A stretch of 33,590 nucleotides of DNA from an uncultured Prevotellaceae bacterium. GTDB lineage: Bacteria > Bacteroidota > Bacteroidia > Bacteroidales > Bacteroidaceae. Numbering within the stretch: position 1 is the stretch's first letter; each line of letters opens with the position of its first letter. The notes under the pieces are model-generated. The model searched no databases and was not told the origin of the DNA. It was given only the letters and a program-made list of their open reading frames with translations. Location of the stretch: assembly GCA_902803475.1 (NCBI GenBank), contig CADCPZ010000074.1, forward strand, positions 1-33,590. Reading direction: 5' to 3'. Shown one piece after another: positions 9,301-18,000 of the stretch. Position numbers and translations under genes: made by a program.

Positions 9301-10949
9301 TCGGATATATGGAGTTCCAAGGCTGTAGCAAACTCACCGATGTCAACTTCTATAATGCAGGCGCACCAGCATGGACGACTGATGCTGTAGCTGACGAGAA
9401 ACCAACAGCCATCAACGAAACAGCCTACTCTGCAAACCTCGTCAATGTCATTGCCAATGCTTTTGCCGACTGTGTAGCGCTCAAGGATGAGAACTTCAAA
9501 CGTTTGTACAATACAAAACTTATTGGTAGCACAGCCTTCGCAGGTTGTAAACTGATGACCGATGAGAGTTTCAATACCCTCATCAAACATTTCTGTGACG
9601 GCAACGACCAGGATAACAAAGCTGCCGGCAACGGTAAAGTGCTGAGCAACGATCCATCCCTCTGTGACTATACTGTACCTTATCGTGCATTCCACGGCTG
9701 CGATAACCTCACAACCGTTGACTTCAATCAGTGTGAAAACACTGTGAAACGTATCGACACCGAAGCCTTCAGCAACTGTGACAATATCACCACTGTAGTA
9801 CTGCCAGTAGCACTGACCTCGATGGGCGACATCGTTTTTGCCAACTGTACAGCACTCCAGACGGTAACCGTACAGAACTCTGTGGCTCCCACGATGGATC
9901 ATGAAACGCTGACCTATGAGACGATTGTAAAGAATGAACAAAACGAGGATGTTGTCGAGACTCGTCAGGCAAACATCTTCTTGAATACGCCAAGCGAGAA
10001 GGTGGAAATCATCTTCCCTGAGGCACTGAAGACAGCCAATGATGCAAGCGGCTACAAAACCTATCGTGCCAATGCCCACTTTATGAATGCGATGACGAGA
10101 ACTGTCAATGATTCTGGCACAGAATACAATGTTGCGCCCCAATTCGGTGGCGACTTTAAGCTGACACGTTCCTTCACCGCAGGTTGGAACACACTGGCTC
10201 TGCCATTCGGTTCTCCTGCAACAGGCAAGGACATCAATGGTGTGGCTAAGTTTAAGGCAGCATTCGAGGACGCCAACTTTGATCATATCTCAACATATCG
10301 CGGAAGAAAGGGTGAGACATTTATGTTCATGAAGATGGATGACGAAGATGCTTTGGCTGACTTCGAACCTGTGATGGTTAAGCTCAAGAATCCTGTCACA
10401 TCAGAAATTACATTCACTGATGTTGACATCAACTACAATCACAGTACCAAAGCACTTATTCAGCCCAACGCAATGACCATCAACACCGTTAGTCTGGCAA
10501 GTGATGATGACTACAGCTCTGTTGGCCAACTTGCAAACTTGGCAGATGACTTCAAGTTTACTGGTACATACAAAGTGTTGCTAAATGCTTCTAAAGAAGA
10601 TATGACCTACATTAAAGATGGCGACTATATTATCCAGACCAACAATGGCATGACAACATTCGTCAAATGTGAGACTGGTAAGCGATACGGTCTTAAAGCC
10701 TTCCGCGGATGGTTCCAAGCAAATAGCAGCAACCCAAGATCTGCTCTCATGAACATCATGGACTTCAATGTAGGAGAAGGTATCACCAATGAAATTGGAA
10801 CTATCGATACCGCTACTGGTGAGATTACAACTGCTCCACAGGACATCTATACGATAAACGGTCAGTTGGTACGTAAGGGTGCTACCTCAACCAACGGATT
10901 GTCAAAGGGTATCTATATCATGGGTGGACGAAAGATTGTTGTTAAATAA
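6336..10949 (+). CDS. Large secreted protein B: two discoidin domains plus BspA-type leucine-rich repeats (1537 residues)
   Basis: Residues 1-20 are a signal peptide ending GVWA. Residues 24-163 form a discoidin (F5/8C) domain (NAVDGDPTTRWES, ARYVKLHSTARD, IYEFYIL). Residues 260-400 form a second one (LSNAFDDNYANDWVL, IRYIRFHCSRAS, RRFEIL). A fibronectin III-like domain spans about 410-506 (SGLSPQTQYTYQFVAYDIFG). Residues about 820-1220 are a BspA/TpLRR (LRR_5) block with the F-x-x-C-x-x-L-x-x-V-x-L-P pattern, for example FAFMGCVNLEEVTLP, AFEHCENLQKV, AFQNCESMKL and AFSNCDNITTVVLP. The C-terminal domain starts near TRSFTAGWNTLALPFG, and the tail is GIYIMGGRKIVVK. No hydrolase domain is seen. 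BspA-type repeats elsewhere bind proteins or cells; discoidin domains bind sugars. I infer an exported adhesin or scaffold acting with the glucanases. A small acidic protein follows 19 bases after the stop. Confidence 0.88.
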   Translation: MRNLTLLFAMLFASVAGVWADVPGNLALNKTAIATSATANHPASNAVDGDPTTRWESASYDPQTLQIDLGEDKTFRSIVIVWETACSKDFSITAHASDGATFTDGYLDNGTEIYSVTDNTTSGKKRYTQIIKLDAATVARYVKLHSTARDTQYGNSIYEFYILEDENPTPIIYSCNLTVSQNYMETNGSITLTVDDKRDQFGGAIDTNPDLSIALGGGTLEGTTYTAPSTEQMVVLRAAMPNGRFTDVTVDVVNNSSIQAVTENNIWIEEGCQFSGNDGQLSNAFDDNYANDWVLHAPDGENKNYESGFVIDLKGTYNIKRIIERYENSCPADYTIAFSADGVSYTTVKTVASYSQSTPADIFNRYMNDARAIGIRYIRFHCSRASLIYGVKVRRFEILAEQVTTVSDDATGPVFANEPTTTVAARTATVKLDATDATGNYLYYTVKEMEPATGEAQTFRFTTMQNGNYSHTISGLSPQTQYTYQFVAYDIFGNASEAKNVTFETGPVKITKIQGTVDKPNSEDKDIAEQIFAMNSATTTKPVFTIIDEDGNTVAENTTDLDIKYVILHDDLGILSTDGLSTVAVENTDMPYNTNGVFNIVANHTGTAVIRIIATYKNGVGGVAVGHYGISVFNPALTLTTFTVLAVNDGTDTYTKQEDGTSPISGTHGNLKKIINDRLTAAGNGKTYMDVTDITIEGTLDTRDLRTLREMGGVKFNVTANSKGFTAEQMAAHPYYFENDEHLNNYRGHYGEYGGTGTQGNLHTLNLANATFTVVSMDETKTIHEDQWNNLSEDKKIALNQNDNVLVTLPVEEDENTWDFVDWRNTGNLHNINQFAFMGCVNLEEVTLPNVSNLMIGMHAFEHCENLQKVHNMDKVTWFADYSFNQDKSLVGGNSAHVNDGSKVEFSSDLTYIGYVAFQNCESMKLYSRHLPDNINHIGDQAFASCKGFDSYIVYPNNPSLDIAHMATGVFLNCSNLQQVYIPSTTVTFGYMEFQGCSKLTDVNFYNAGAPAWTTDAVADEKPTAINETAYSANLVNVIANAFADCVALKDENFKRLYNTKLIGSTAFAGCKLMTDESFNTLIKHFCDGNDQDNKAAGNGKVLSNDPSLCDYTVPYRAFHGCDNLTTVDFNQCENTVKRIDTEAFSNCDNITTVVLPVALTSMGDIVFANCTALQTVTVQNSVAPTMDHETLTYETIVKNEQNEDVVETRQANIFLNTPSEKVEIIFPEALKTANDASGYKTYRANAHFMNAMTRTVNDSGTEYNVAPQFGGDFKLTRSFTAGWNTLALPFGSPATGKDINGVAKFKAAFEDANFDHISTYRGRKGETFMFMKMDDEDALADFEPVMVKLKNPVTSEITFTDVDINYNHSTKALIQPNAMTINTVSLASDDDYSSVGQLANLADDFKFTGTYKVLLNASKEDMTYIKDGDYIIQTNNGMTTFVKCETGKRYGLKAFRGWFQANSSNPRSALMNIMDFNVGEGITNEIGTIDTATGEITTAPQDIYTINGQLVRKGATSTNGLSKGIYIMGGRKIVVK

Positions 10950-10968
10950 AAAAAAGGAGGATAGCAAG

Positions 10969-11166
10969 ATGAAGAAAAAATATATCAATCCACAGACAAC
11001 TGTTACTAAGATTCAATATGCAGAACCCCTCCTTGCTTTTTCCGATAATAACAAATTGGGAGAAAGCCTTGAAAATGGAGGTGAAGGAGAAGGTACACCT
11101 GATGAAGATGACATCTACTGGGGAAATGCCAGAGGCTTTAGTGTCGACTGGGACGATGAATACTGA
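10969..11166 (+). CDS. Small acidic protein, YIxP / A-[RK]-G family, copy B (65 residues)
   Basis: Function unknown. It starts MKKKYINP, has EPLLAFSDN in the middle, then GNARGFSVDWDDEY at the end. The ATG at 10969 is chosen because it gives the family's MKKxYIxP start and has an AAGGAGG Shine-Dalgarno 8 bases upstream, which is unusually strong for Bacteroidetes, where such sites matter little. It is 19 bases after the stop of protein B and is surely co-transcribed with it. An in-frame ATG at 10879 lies inside protein B and would give a longer, unrelated N-terminus; I reject it. No signal peptide or membrane segment. See copy A for possible roles. Confidence 0.8.
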   Translation: MKKKYINPQTTVTKIQYAEPLLAFSDNNKLGESLENGGEGEGTPDEDDIYWGNARGFSVDWDDEY

Positions 11167-11201
11167 TAAAACATTGCTCCTTACAGTCAATTGTATATAT
11201 A

Positions 11202-11242
11202 AAAAGGTATTGCTCCTGATAGGGGTGATACCTTTTGTTTTA
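11202..11242 (+). terminator. Rho-independent terminator of unit B
   Basis: AAAAGGTATTGCTCCT (11202-11217) pairs with 11221-11236 over 16 positions including several G-T pairs, with a GAT loop. GTTTTATGTTTT follows. Confidence 0.85.
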
Positions 11243-11301
11243 TGTTTTGATTGCCTGAGATGCCTTGTTTTATGGGGCAAGAGGAATTTTCTTAAATAAA
11301 A

Positions 11302-11321
11302 AAGTGAGTTTTTTGCGTATC
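11302..11321 (+). promoter_or_regulatory. Shared upstream element, copy C (AAGTGAGTTTTTTGCGTATC)
   Basis: Third copy, one base different from copy B, 55 bases before TTTGC (11357). Confidence 0.7.
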
Positions 11322-11352
11322 TATATATAATTCGTATATAATAGGTATATAC

Positions 11353-11361
11353 TACCTTTGC
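11353..11361 (+). promoter_or_regulatory. -7 box for secreted protein C
   Basis: TACCTTTGC, preceded by TATATAC as in unit B. As there, no TTG is found at the -33 position. Confidence 0.65.
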
Positions 11362-11445
11362 AGCCGAAATGTTGAAGCAGAACTGAAAACCAACTGAAAA
11401 CAAGTGGAAATCAAATAAATAACTTATAATTAAACCCAAACTTTT

Positions 11446-14400
11446 ATGAAAAAAACTTTATTACTCTTATTCGCCCTTATGACATCCATAGGGATGGCGT
11501 GGGCGCAGGATCCTTCCTCAGGTTCATCTACGACGGAAACAGGAAACGTTCCATATACCTGGACCTTCACACAGAATGGAACATCCGTAACAGTACTTTT
11601 CGAACGCACAGGTGATGGCAGCACATCTGGATTCGATGATAACGCACGCTATATCCGTGTATCCAAAGGAAATGTTGAGCCAACAGAGGTTGGAGCTGGA
11701 AATTATGTAAAAACAGAGACTAATCATGGCATTGCATATACTTGGACCAATTGTAACGAAGGTGATGTTCTCAATGCTATAGCTCAGTGGAACTGTATGG
11801 CAGGCGCAGCCCTCACATCGAAAGTTTCTTTTACTGTTGGCGCAACAGGTGGCGGCGGTAATACTCCAGATGTAAATCTTAATCCTGCAACTCCTGCAAC
11901 TACAGCAGATGCAAGTCTTGTTTATAATGTATTTAGTGATGATTATTCCACATCTCATTTGGATGAAATACAGAACGTATCAGCAGGAACAGAGGCATCC
12001 GTAAAGACCATCAACGGAGGAGGACATGTTTATCAAATCAGTAATTCTACAAATTTTGATATTAAATTTACAGGCGGTGATGTACCAGTCTTGAATACAG
12101 AAGGGCACATTGCTGTATATCCGACAGAAAATTGTACATTAACCATCACACCTTTATTTTATGCAGATTCTGGCACAAAGAGTTTCAATTATAACGCGAC
12201 TGCCAATCAATGGAACTATATTTCGTTCAATCCTCAAGAATATTTCACAGATGACGCCCATAAAGCCCAGCACTATATTTTGCGTATTGCTGGTATGGAT
12301 AGCAAAACTATTTATTTTGATGACCTTTACTATGTACGTCCTCTAGAAGAGCCAGCAGCTGCTCCCGTAGACGTACCTACCCCTTCTCTTGATGCAGAAC
12401 AGGTTTTCAATATTTATAGTGACAAATATGGAACCACTTCAACAACTAAAACAGGAGATTGGACCATGACTGAAGAAACCATTAATAGTAAAAAAACTAT
12501 TAAGGTAGAAAAATTCGTATGGAACAGTTTCTCTTTTGCAGCAACGGATCTTTCTGCATACACCAAGATACACTTTGATGTATATCCTGTTAAAGAAATG
12601 CCGACGATTGCCATTCATGTACAAGGCGTAGGCTTTGACGGATACAAAACACTGAATCTAACGAAAGGAGAGTGGACGGCTAACTCATTTGATTTAAGTC
12701 TGACAGATGATTTAGGTCTCTCGGCAGATAACATAAAAGCAATTAACAATGTATTATTTAACTTTAATGGAGCAAATGGTGATGGTACAGGAGCATTCTA
12801 TTATGGTAATATCTATTTTTGGAGTGATGCCCCATCCATTACTTTGACAGCTACCCCAGGTACAAGCACCCTTCTATTGGGTGGTGCAACAACCAATATC
12901 TCAACAACAGTAACAGAAAGTGGTAATGATGTTACCACTTCCTCTACTATTACTTATACATCAAATAATACGGATGTAATTGAAGTATCTAACGCTGGTG
13001 TTGTTACAGCAAAAGGACTGGGTAATACTAAAGTAACTGTATCTGCTACATATAATAATATTACAAGAACAAAGGATATAGACTTTACTGTTCTTCTTCC
13101 TGAACAAACACCACCAACTGAGGATTATAATAATGTACTTGTAGTATTTAGCAACGTATATCATCAAGGAAATGCCTTAGATAACACGAACCCAACTTAC
13201 GGAAGAGAGAATAGTCCTTTTGCTTCTTCAAACATATATACAACGGTTGACTACCCTGCTCAAGAAAACGGCCATAAAGTCGTTCACGTTATGGGTGCTG
13301 GTGTAAATGGCCAAACTAAGAAGCCAACAGAAACAAGTTCTGGTTCTGCAAACAATATGACTAACTATTACAAAGTTCATTTTTATGTTTGGCCAACCCA
13401 TGCTACAAAAGGTGAAGTATTCGCAGATAACAAATACCCAACTGCGAAAGCATCCTTCTCTGGTCTAACTCCTGGACAGTGGAATCCTGTTACAGTTAAC
13501 ATTGATGCTCGTGCCACTGCTTTTGGTGAGAAGAATTATATCGTTGTTTATTTCATGCAAGAAGACGGCACAATGGAAACGGAATTCTATCTTGACCACT
13601 TCTATTTGAGCAAGTTGAATGATTCAGAGGCAATAATGACCATAAATGGTAATGTCGCTAATGTAATAGGTAGTGTAACCGAGAGTTATCTTACCACATT
13701 AAACACTGTAACCGCTCAAGTGCTTGATTTAACAGGAGTTACTTCTTATACTGCCACCTCAGCTATTGAGACAACCAATCCTAATACGCTGATATTTATT
13801 CCAGGAACTGCAGGTGATTCATTTACTCCTACTTTTACAATTGCCAATACTAAAAATGTAATTGGTAAGGATGGCTATAATTTCCCTATTACTCCGATAG
13901 AATATATTGACATTCCCCAGTACCAACCGTGGGCTGGAACCATCAACAATTTTTCAAAATATGGGCAAAGTTATACCGTCAAGCGTGAGATTGCAGCAAA
14001 TAAATATGTAACAACATGCTTGCCTATGTCATTTGTAATTCCTGAAGGACTGTCTGTCTATGCACTCGATGTAGAAAATTCAACCACATCTTCCGTGAAA
14101 TTTAATAAAATCACAGAGGGTATCGTTGCGAACAGCCCTTATATTCTTCACAACTATACAGATTCTCCCGTACAATTAGAAGCAAGCAGAACTACAGGAG
14201 ACTTTAATCTGAGTTCTGAAACAGCAGGAACAATTAATTTTGCTAGTACAGCTACATTCAAGGGAAACTACTCCGAAATTTCTGGTGATGGAACAACGAT
14301 GTATGGTCTTAGTGGTAGTACGGGGGCAGCTCCTGTTTTCAGACCAATTGGAACTGGTGCTAAGATTGGTGCTTACCGCGCATACTTTACAGGTCTTACA

Positions 14401-14568
14401 GCTGCTGCTACTGCCCGTTTCTTCGACGGTGAGACCACAAAGATCGGTACTATCAATGCCAATGGAGAGATAGAAGTAGGTACTGTATATAACCTCGCTG
14501 GTCAGCGCGTACAGAATCCAACAAAGGGTATCTATATTATCAATGGTAAAAAAGTTGTATTGAAGTAA
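11446..14568 (+). CDS. Large secreted protein C with repeated beta-sandwich modules (1040 residues)
   Basis: Residues 1-20 form a signal peptide ending MAWA. An unassigned domain spans about 35-140 (PYTWTFTQNG...). Three related modules follow, at about 155-305, 310-465 and 560-725. Each starts with a V-[FY]-[NS]-x-[FY]-S-[DN] strand (VYNVFSDDY, VFNIYSDKY, VVFSNVYHQ) and ends with an I/F-Y-F/L-D-D/H-x-Y-Y/F strand (IYFDDLYYVRP, YYGNIYFWSD, FYLDHFYLSK). A Big_2-type Ig domain lies at about 466-550 (SNNTDVIEVSNAGVVTAKGLG). The last 200 residues share the domain found in A, B and D (YVTTCLPMSFVIPEGLSVYAL...SPYILHNYT...YRAYFTGL). The tail is YNLAGQRVQNPTKGIYIING then KKVVLK. No hydrolase domain is visible. 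Probably an exported carbohydrate-binding protein; the three modules may be an unlisted binding family. A small acidic protein follows after 19 bases. Confidence 0.85.
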   Translation: MKKTLLLLFALMTSIGMAWAQDPSSGSSTTETGNVPYTWTFTQNGTSVTVLFERTGDGSTSGFDDNARYIRVSKGNVEPTEVGAGNYVKTETNHGIAYTWTNCNEGDVLNAIAQWNCMAGAALTSKVSFTVGATGGGGNTPDVNLNPATPATTADASLVYNVFSDDYSTSHLDEIQNVSAGTEASVKTINGGGHVYQISNSTNFDIKFTGGDVPVLNTEGHIAVYPTENCTLTITPLFYADSGTKSFNYNATANQWNYISFNPQEYFTDDAHKAQHYILRIAGMDSKTIYFDDLYYVRPLEEPAAAPVDVPTPSLDAEQVFNIYSDKYGTTSTTKTGDWTMTEETINSKKTIKVEKFVWNSFSFAATDLSAYTKIHFDVYPVKEMPTIAIHVQGVGFDGYKTLNLTKGEWTANSFDLSLTDDLGLSADNIKAINNVLFNFNGANGDGTGAFYYGNIYFWSDAPSITLTATPGTSTLLLGGATTNISTTVTESGNDVTTSSTITYTSNNTDVIEVSNAGVVTAKGLGNTKVTVSATYNNITRTKDIDFTVLLPEQTPPTEDYNNVLVVFSNVYHQGNALDNTNPTYGRENSPFASSNIYTTVDYPAQENGHKVVHVMGAGVNGQTKKPTETSSGSANNMTNYYKVHFYVWPTHATKGEVFADNKYPTAKASFSGLTPGQWNPVTVNIDARATAFGEKNYIVVYFMQEDGTMETEFYLDHFYLSKLNDSEAIMTINGNVANVIGSVTESYLTTLNTVTAQVLDLTGVTSYTATSAIETTNPNTLIFIPGTAGDSFTPTFTIANTKNVIGKDGYNFPITPIEYIDIPQYQPWAGTINNFSKYGQSYTVKREIAANKYVTTCLPMSFVIPEGLSVYALDVENSTTSSVKFNKITEGIVANSPYILHNYTDSPVQLEASRTTGDFNLSSETAGTINFASTATFKGNYSEISGDGTTMYGLSGSTGAAPVFRPIGTGAKIGAYRAYFTGLTAAATARFFDGETTKIGTINANGEIEVGTVYNLAGQRVQNPTKGIYIINGKKVVLK

Positions 14569-14587
14569 ATTTAAATTATAGATGAAT

Positions 14588-14764
14588 ATGAAAAGAGAAT
14601 ATATAGCACCTGAAGTTCAAATGGTAAAGATCCACGCTGAACGCATGTTGGCTGGCAGTGATCCTGATACTGTAACAGGTTCAAATGACAACGACAACCC
14701 TATAAACGAAGGCTGGGTAGAAGCTCGCGGATCATTTATCTTCGAAGAAGAGAATGAAGAATAA
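14588..14764 (+). CDS. Small acidic protein, YIxP / A-[RK]-G family, copy C (58 residues)
   Basis: Function unknown. It starts MKREYIAP, has ERMLAGSDPDT in the middle, then VEARGSFIFEEENEE at the end. Two in-frame ATGs (14582 and 14588) are possible; I chose 14588 because it gives the MKxxYIxP start seen in the other copies. It lies 19 bases after the stop of protein C, the same spacing as in unit B, and a terminator follows 25 bases later. No signal peptide, cysteine or membrane segment is present. It is the shortest of the four, and the linker between the MLAGS patch and the A-R-G motif is rich in Asn and Asp. Confidence 0.8.
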   Translation: MKREYIAPEVQMVKIHAERMLAGSDPDTVTGSNDNDNPINEGWVEARGSFIFEEENEE

Positions 14765-14789
14765 TTGTTTTAGGTTAATATTAGTGTTC

Positions 14790-14825
14790 ATGCCGCGTTC
14801 CTGTTTATGGGGGCGCGGCATTTTC
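14790..14825 (+). terminator. Rho-independent terminator of unit C
   Basis: ATGCCGCG (14790-14797) pairs with CGCGGCAT (14814-14821), extended by four more pairs including two G-T pairs. TTTTCTTT follows. Confidence 0.85.
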
Positions 14826-14917
14826 TTTGAGGTTTTGTCCATTAAGGGAATCGTATTCAGTAGGTGAGGTGGAATTTGGTGGAAAAACAAAGGCAGAAAG
14901 GGGTTTTCAGGGATGTA

Positions 14918-14937
14918 AAGTGAGGTTTTTGTGTAGT
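14918..14937 (+). promoter_or_regulatory. Shared upstream element, copy D (AAGTGAGGTTTTTGTGTAGT)
   Basis: Fourth copy, one base different from copy A, 54 bases before TTTGC (14972). Confidence 0.7.
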
Positions 14938-14945
14938 TTAAATTT

Positions 14946-14976
14946 TTGAGATATCGCCTGTCAGCAGTAACTTTGC
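14946..14976 (+). promoter_or_regulatory. Promoter of the GH81 unit
   Basis: TTG at 14946-14948, 19 bases of spacing, then TAACTTTGC at 14968-14976: a full Bacteroidetes promoter, 36 bases before the ATG at 15012. Confidence 0.7.
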
Positions 14977-15011
14977 AACATCAAACGAGTATAAATCTTA
15001 CCAACTAACTG

Positions 15012-18000
15012 ATGAAAAAAATATTATTAACTATTCTTATGGCGATGCCTGCCATAGGGCTGTTGGCTCAAGAGCCTGTACAAGTAGGAAAAGGCAGCTA
15101 CGCAGCGTATGCCCCATTAGCAAAATCAAGAACAGACCAACATGGTGGTGACCAGAGCATGTATATGCAGTATCGAAACCTGTATATCGTGGAAGAGGCT
15201 GGTGTACCCATCCCCACCAACGACTGGTGGACCGATATGATCAATGGTGACCGCGGACGTTCCGGCAAGGAGGTAACAGGTCATCTGTGGTCGTATCCCC
15301 AGTATGTGCAGGGTATGAAATACGGTCTCGACATCCACTATCCGAAATACTGGGTAGATAACGGCACAGAGATGAAGGCACAGTCGAAACTCATGATCAA
15401 ATGTGGAGAAGACTTTAATGCTACACAACCGCTGGCTGAGAAATGGAGCGACTGGACGGTGACCTTCTCAGAGACATCGGACACCAAGAAGATGACAACG
15501 ACGCTGGCTCACGGCGTACCATTTACCTGGACGGAGCTGACAAACATTAACCCCATCATTACCGCTGTGAAAACAGGCAACGACGGAGCCGACAATAAGC
15601 TAAATGGTTCCGTGCTCGTCAGTTTTACGGACGAGAATGGCACAGCTCTGACTGGCACACAAACGGTATCACGCTTCATTGTAAAAATCAGTAATACGGA
15701 AACTGCCGACCTCTATGGTGTCTATCTGCCAGCCGGCTCCAGCGTGACTTTCGCTGATGGTGAGGCGAAAATTATCTACAACGGAGCAAAACAGTTTGTG
15801 GTCGTAGCCCTGCTGAAGCAGAACAGCGACCTGACCACATTTGCCACATACGCTTACAGCAAACCAACAGATACAAAGGTTTCGTGGAACTATAATGGCA
15901 GCGGTACGCTGACGACCAACTGGAAGGTGACGGCAGAAGACTTGCGTACAGGTGCCGCCGCAACGGATGTGCTGCAAGGTGTCATCCCCCACCACTATCG
16001 TAAGAATACGAACGATAAGGCAAACGGAACGATTACCAACCTGTCGTTCTTTGGCAGTCAGGTTTACCAGACTCCACGAGGCAAGCTGAAACTGGTAGCA
16101 GGAAACAATCTGGATATCAGCTATAAGTTTACGGGCATCCTGCCGTGGTACCCTGTTCCTCATGACTTTGAAGGCACGGATGCCAACACCGGACATACAG
16201 GACTCGGTAGTGTTGCCAATGCCTTTGACTCTGAAAAGATGCTGACGATGTTGGCGAACTACGCACAGAAGGGTGAGTTCGGTGGTGACACATACTGGGG
16301 AGGTAAAGGACTGACGCAAATGGCACTGAATATGGCATTTGCCCGCGAAATGAACAACGAGGAGCTGTTCAATACCTGTCACGACAGATTGAAGGAGGCA
16401 TTGGTCAACTGGCTGACATACACGCCTGGCGAGGATAACTTCTTCTTCGCTTACGACCCCAGATTTCATGGCCTCATCGGATATAACACCAGTTATGACA
16501 GCGATACCTATAACGACCACCATTTCCACTATGGATATTTCACATTGGCAGCAGCGATGCTCTGTCTGGTGGACGACGACTTCAAACAGAACTATGGGGA
16601 GATGGTGAAACTCATCGTTCGCGACTATAACAACTATAAACGCGATGACTGGGCTTGCTTCCTCCGTATGATGGACCCCTGGGCTGGACACTGCTATGCT
16701 GGCGGTATGGGCGACGGAGCAGGAAACGGTCAGGAATCGACATCGGAATCGATGCAAGGATGGGGCGGCATGTATCTGTTAGGTGTTGCCCTGGGCGACA
16801 ACGAGCTGCGCGATGCCGGCATCTTCGGATGGGTGAGCGAAAGCCGTGCGACAGCAGAATACTGGTTCGACCGTCACGGAACGGCTATCGATGCGGCTTT
16901 CCACACATCTGCCTCCACCGATAAAGACGAATTTAACATCGACTATGCGAAGTTCACACACAAGAAAAACGGTGAGGTGGATTACATACAACCCTGGAGT
17001 TCAAACCTGACCAGTCACGGTATAGGATGGTGGACATGGTTTGGTGGAGACCCCGTATTCATGCAGGGCATACAGTGGATGCCTATCTCCCCTGCCCTCG
17101 ACTACTTAGGTGAAGACAAGGCTTTTGCTGAATGGGACTACCAGTATCTCATGCGTATCAAGGAACATGCCGGATGGGACGGACAAGGTGGTATCGGTGG
17201 AGCTACACTGCGCGACTCCGACTGGGGTAATGTTGTGCTGAGCTATCGTCAATGGGGCGATCCTGACGATGCAGCAGCTATCTTCGACGAGGGATGGGCT
17301 GGCGGTTGGCCAACGATGACAACCAGTTCCACCAATGGTATCACCTACTTTGTGACGCACTCACATCGTAGCTATGGTGACATCGACTGGACGGTAACGG
17401 CCAACTACCCTACCGCACGTGCCTATAAAAAAGGTAGCACAGCCTATCACGTAGCTTATAACCCAACGAACGCTCCTATCACCGTCAGCTATTCCGACGG
17501 TGCCGAATTCACCGTTCCTGCTCGCCAGATGAAATGCAAAGAACTGGACTATGCCGCTGTCACAAAGGTCTATCCTGTTGACACCAGCGAACCTGATTTG
17601 CGTGAAGAACTGGCAATGAAGAACTTGGCATTGGAAAAGCCATGTACGGAAAGCAGTCATGAGAATGCCGGAACGTTGAAGGAAAATGCTACAGACGGTA
17701 AAACGAGCACCCGATGGGGCAGTGCACATAAGGACAATGAGTGGCTGCAGGTGGATTTGGGTGAGAATGCCTATATATATAAGGTGCGCGTGCTCTGGGA
17801 GGCCAGCTATGCTTCGGAATACCGCATCGAACTGCGTGATACGGAGAATGGTACTGTGACCTATAGCAAGACGGGCACGGGAAAAGCCAACGACTGGACA
17901 GAAATCAACCTCGGCGACCACGCAGGACGGTACGTACGATTGGTGGGTGTAAAGCGTGGCACGGGCTACGGCACATCACTCTATGAGTTTGAGGTCTATG

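Noticed and set aside
9285..10286. Long antisense frame (333 codons) opposite protein B
   Set aside because: It lies wholly within a clear secreted-protein gene, its translation is Cys/His/Ile rich without domains, and the sense strand explains the codon pattern.
10879..10968. Longer start for small acidic protein copy B inside protein B
   Set aside because: It breaks the family's MKxxYIxP start, while the ATG at 10969 has an AAGGAGG site at ideal distance.
15669..16757. Long antisense frame (362 codons) opposite the GH81 catalytic module
   Set aside because: The sense frame carries all GH81 motifs; the antisense product has no recognisable features.
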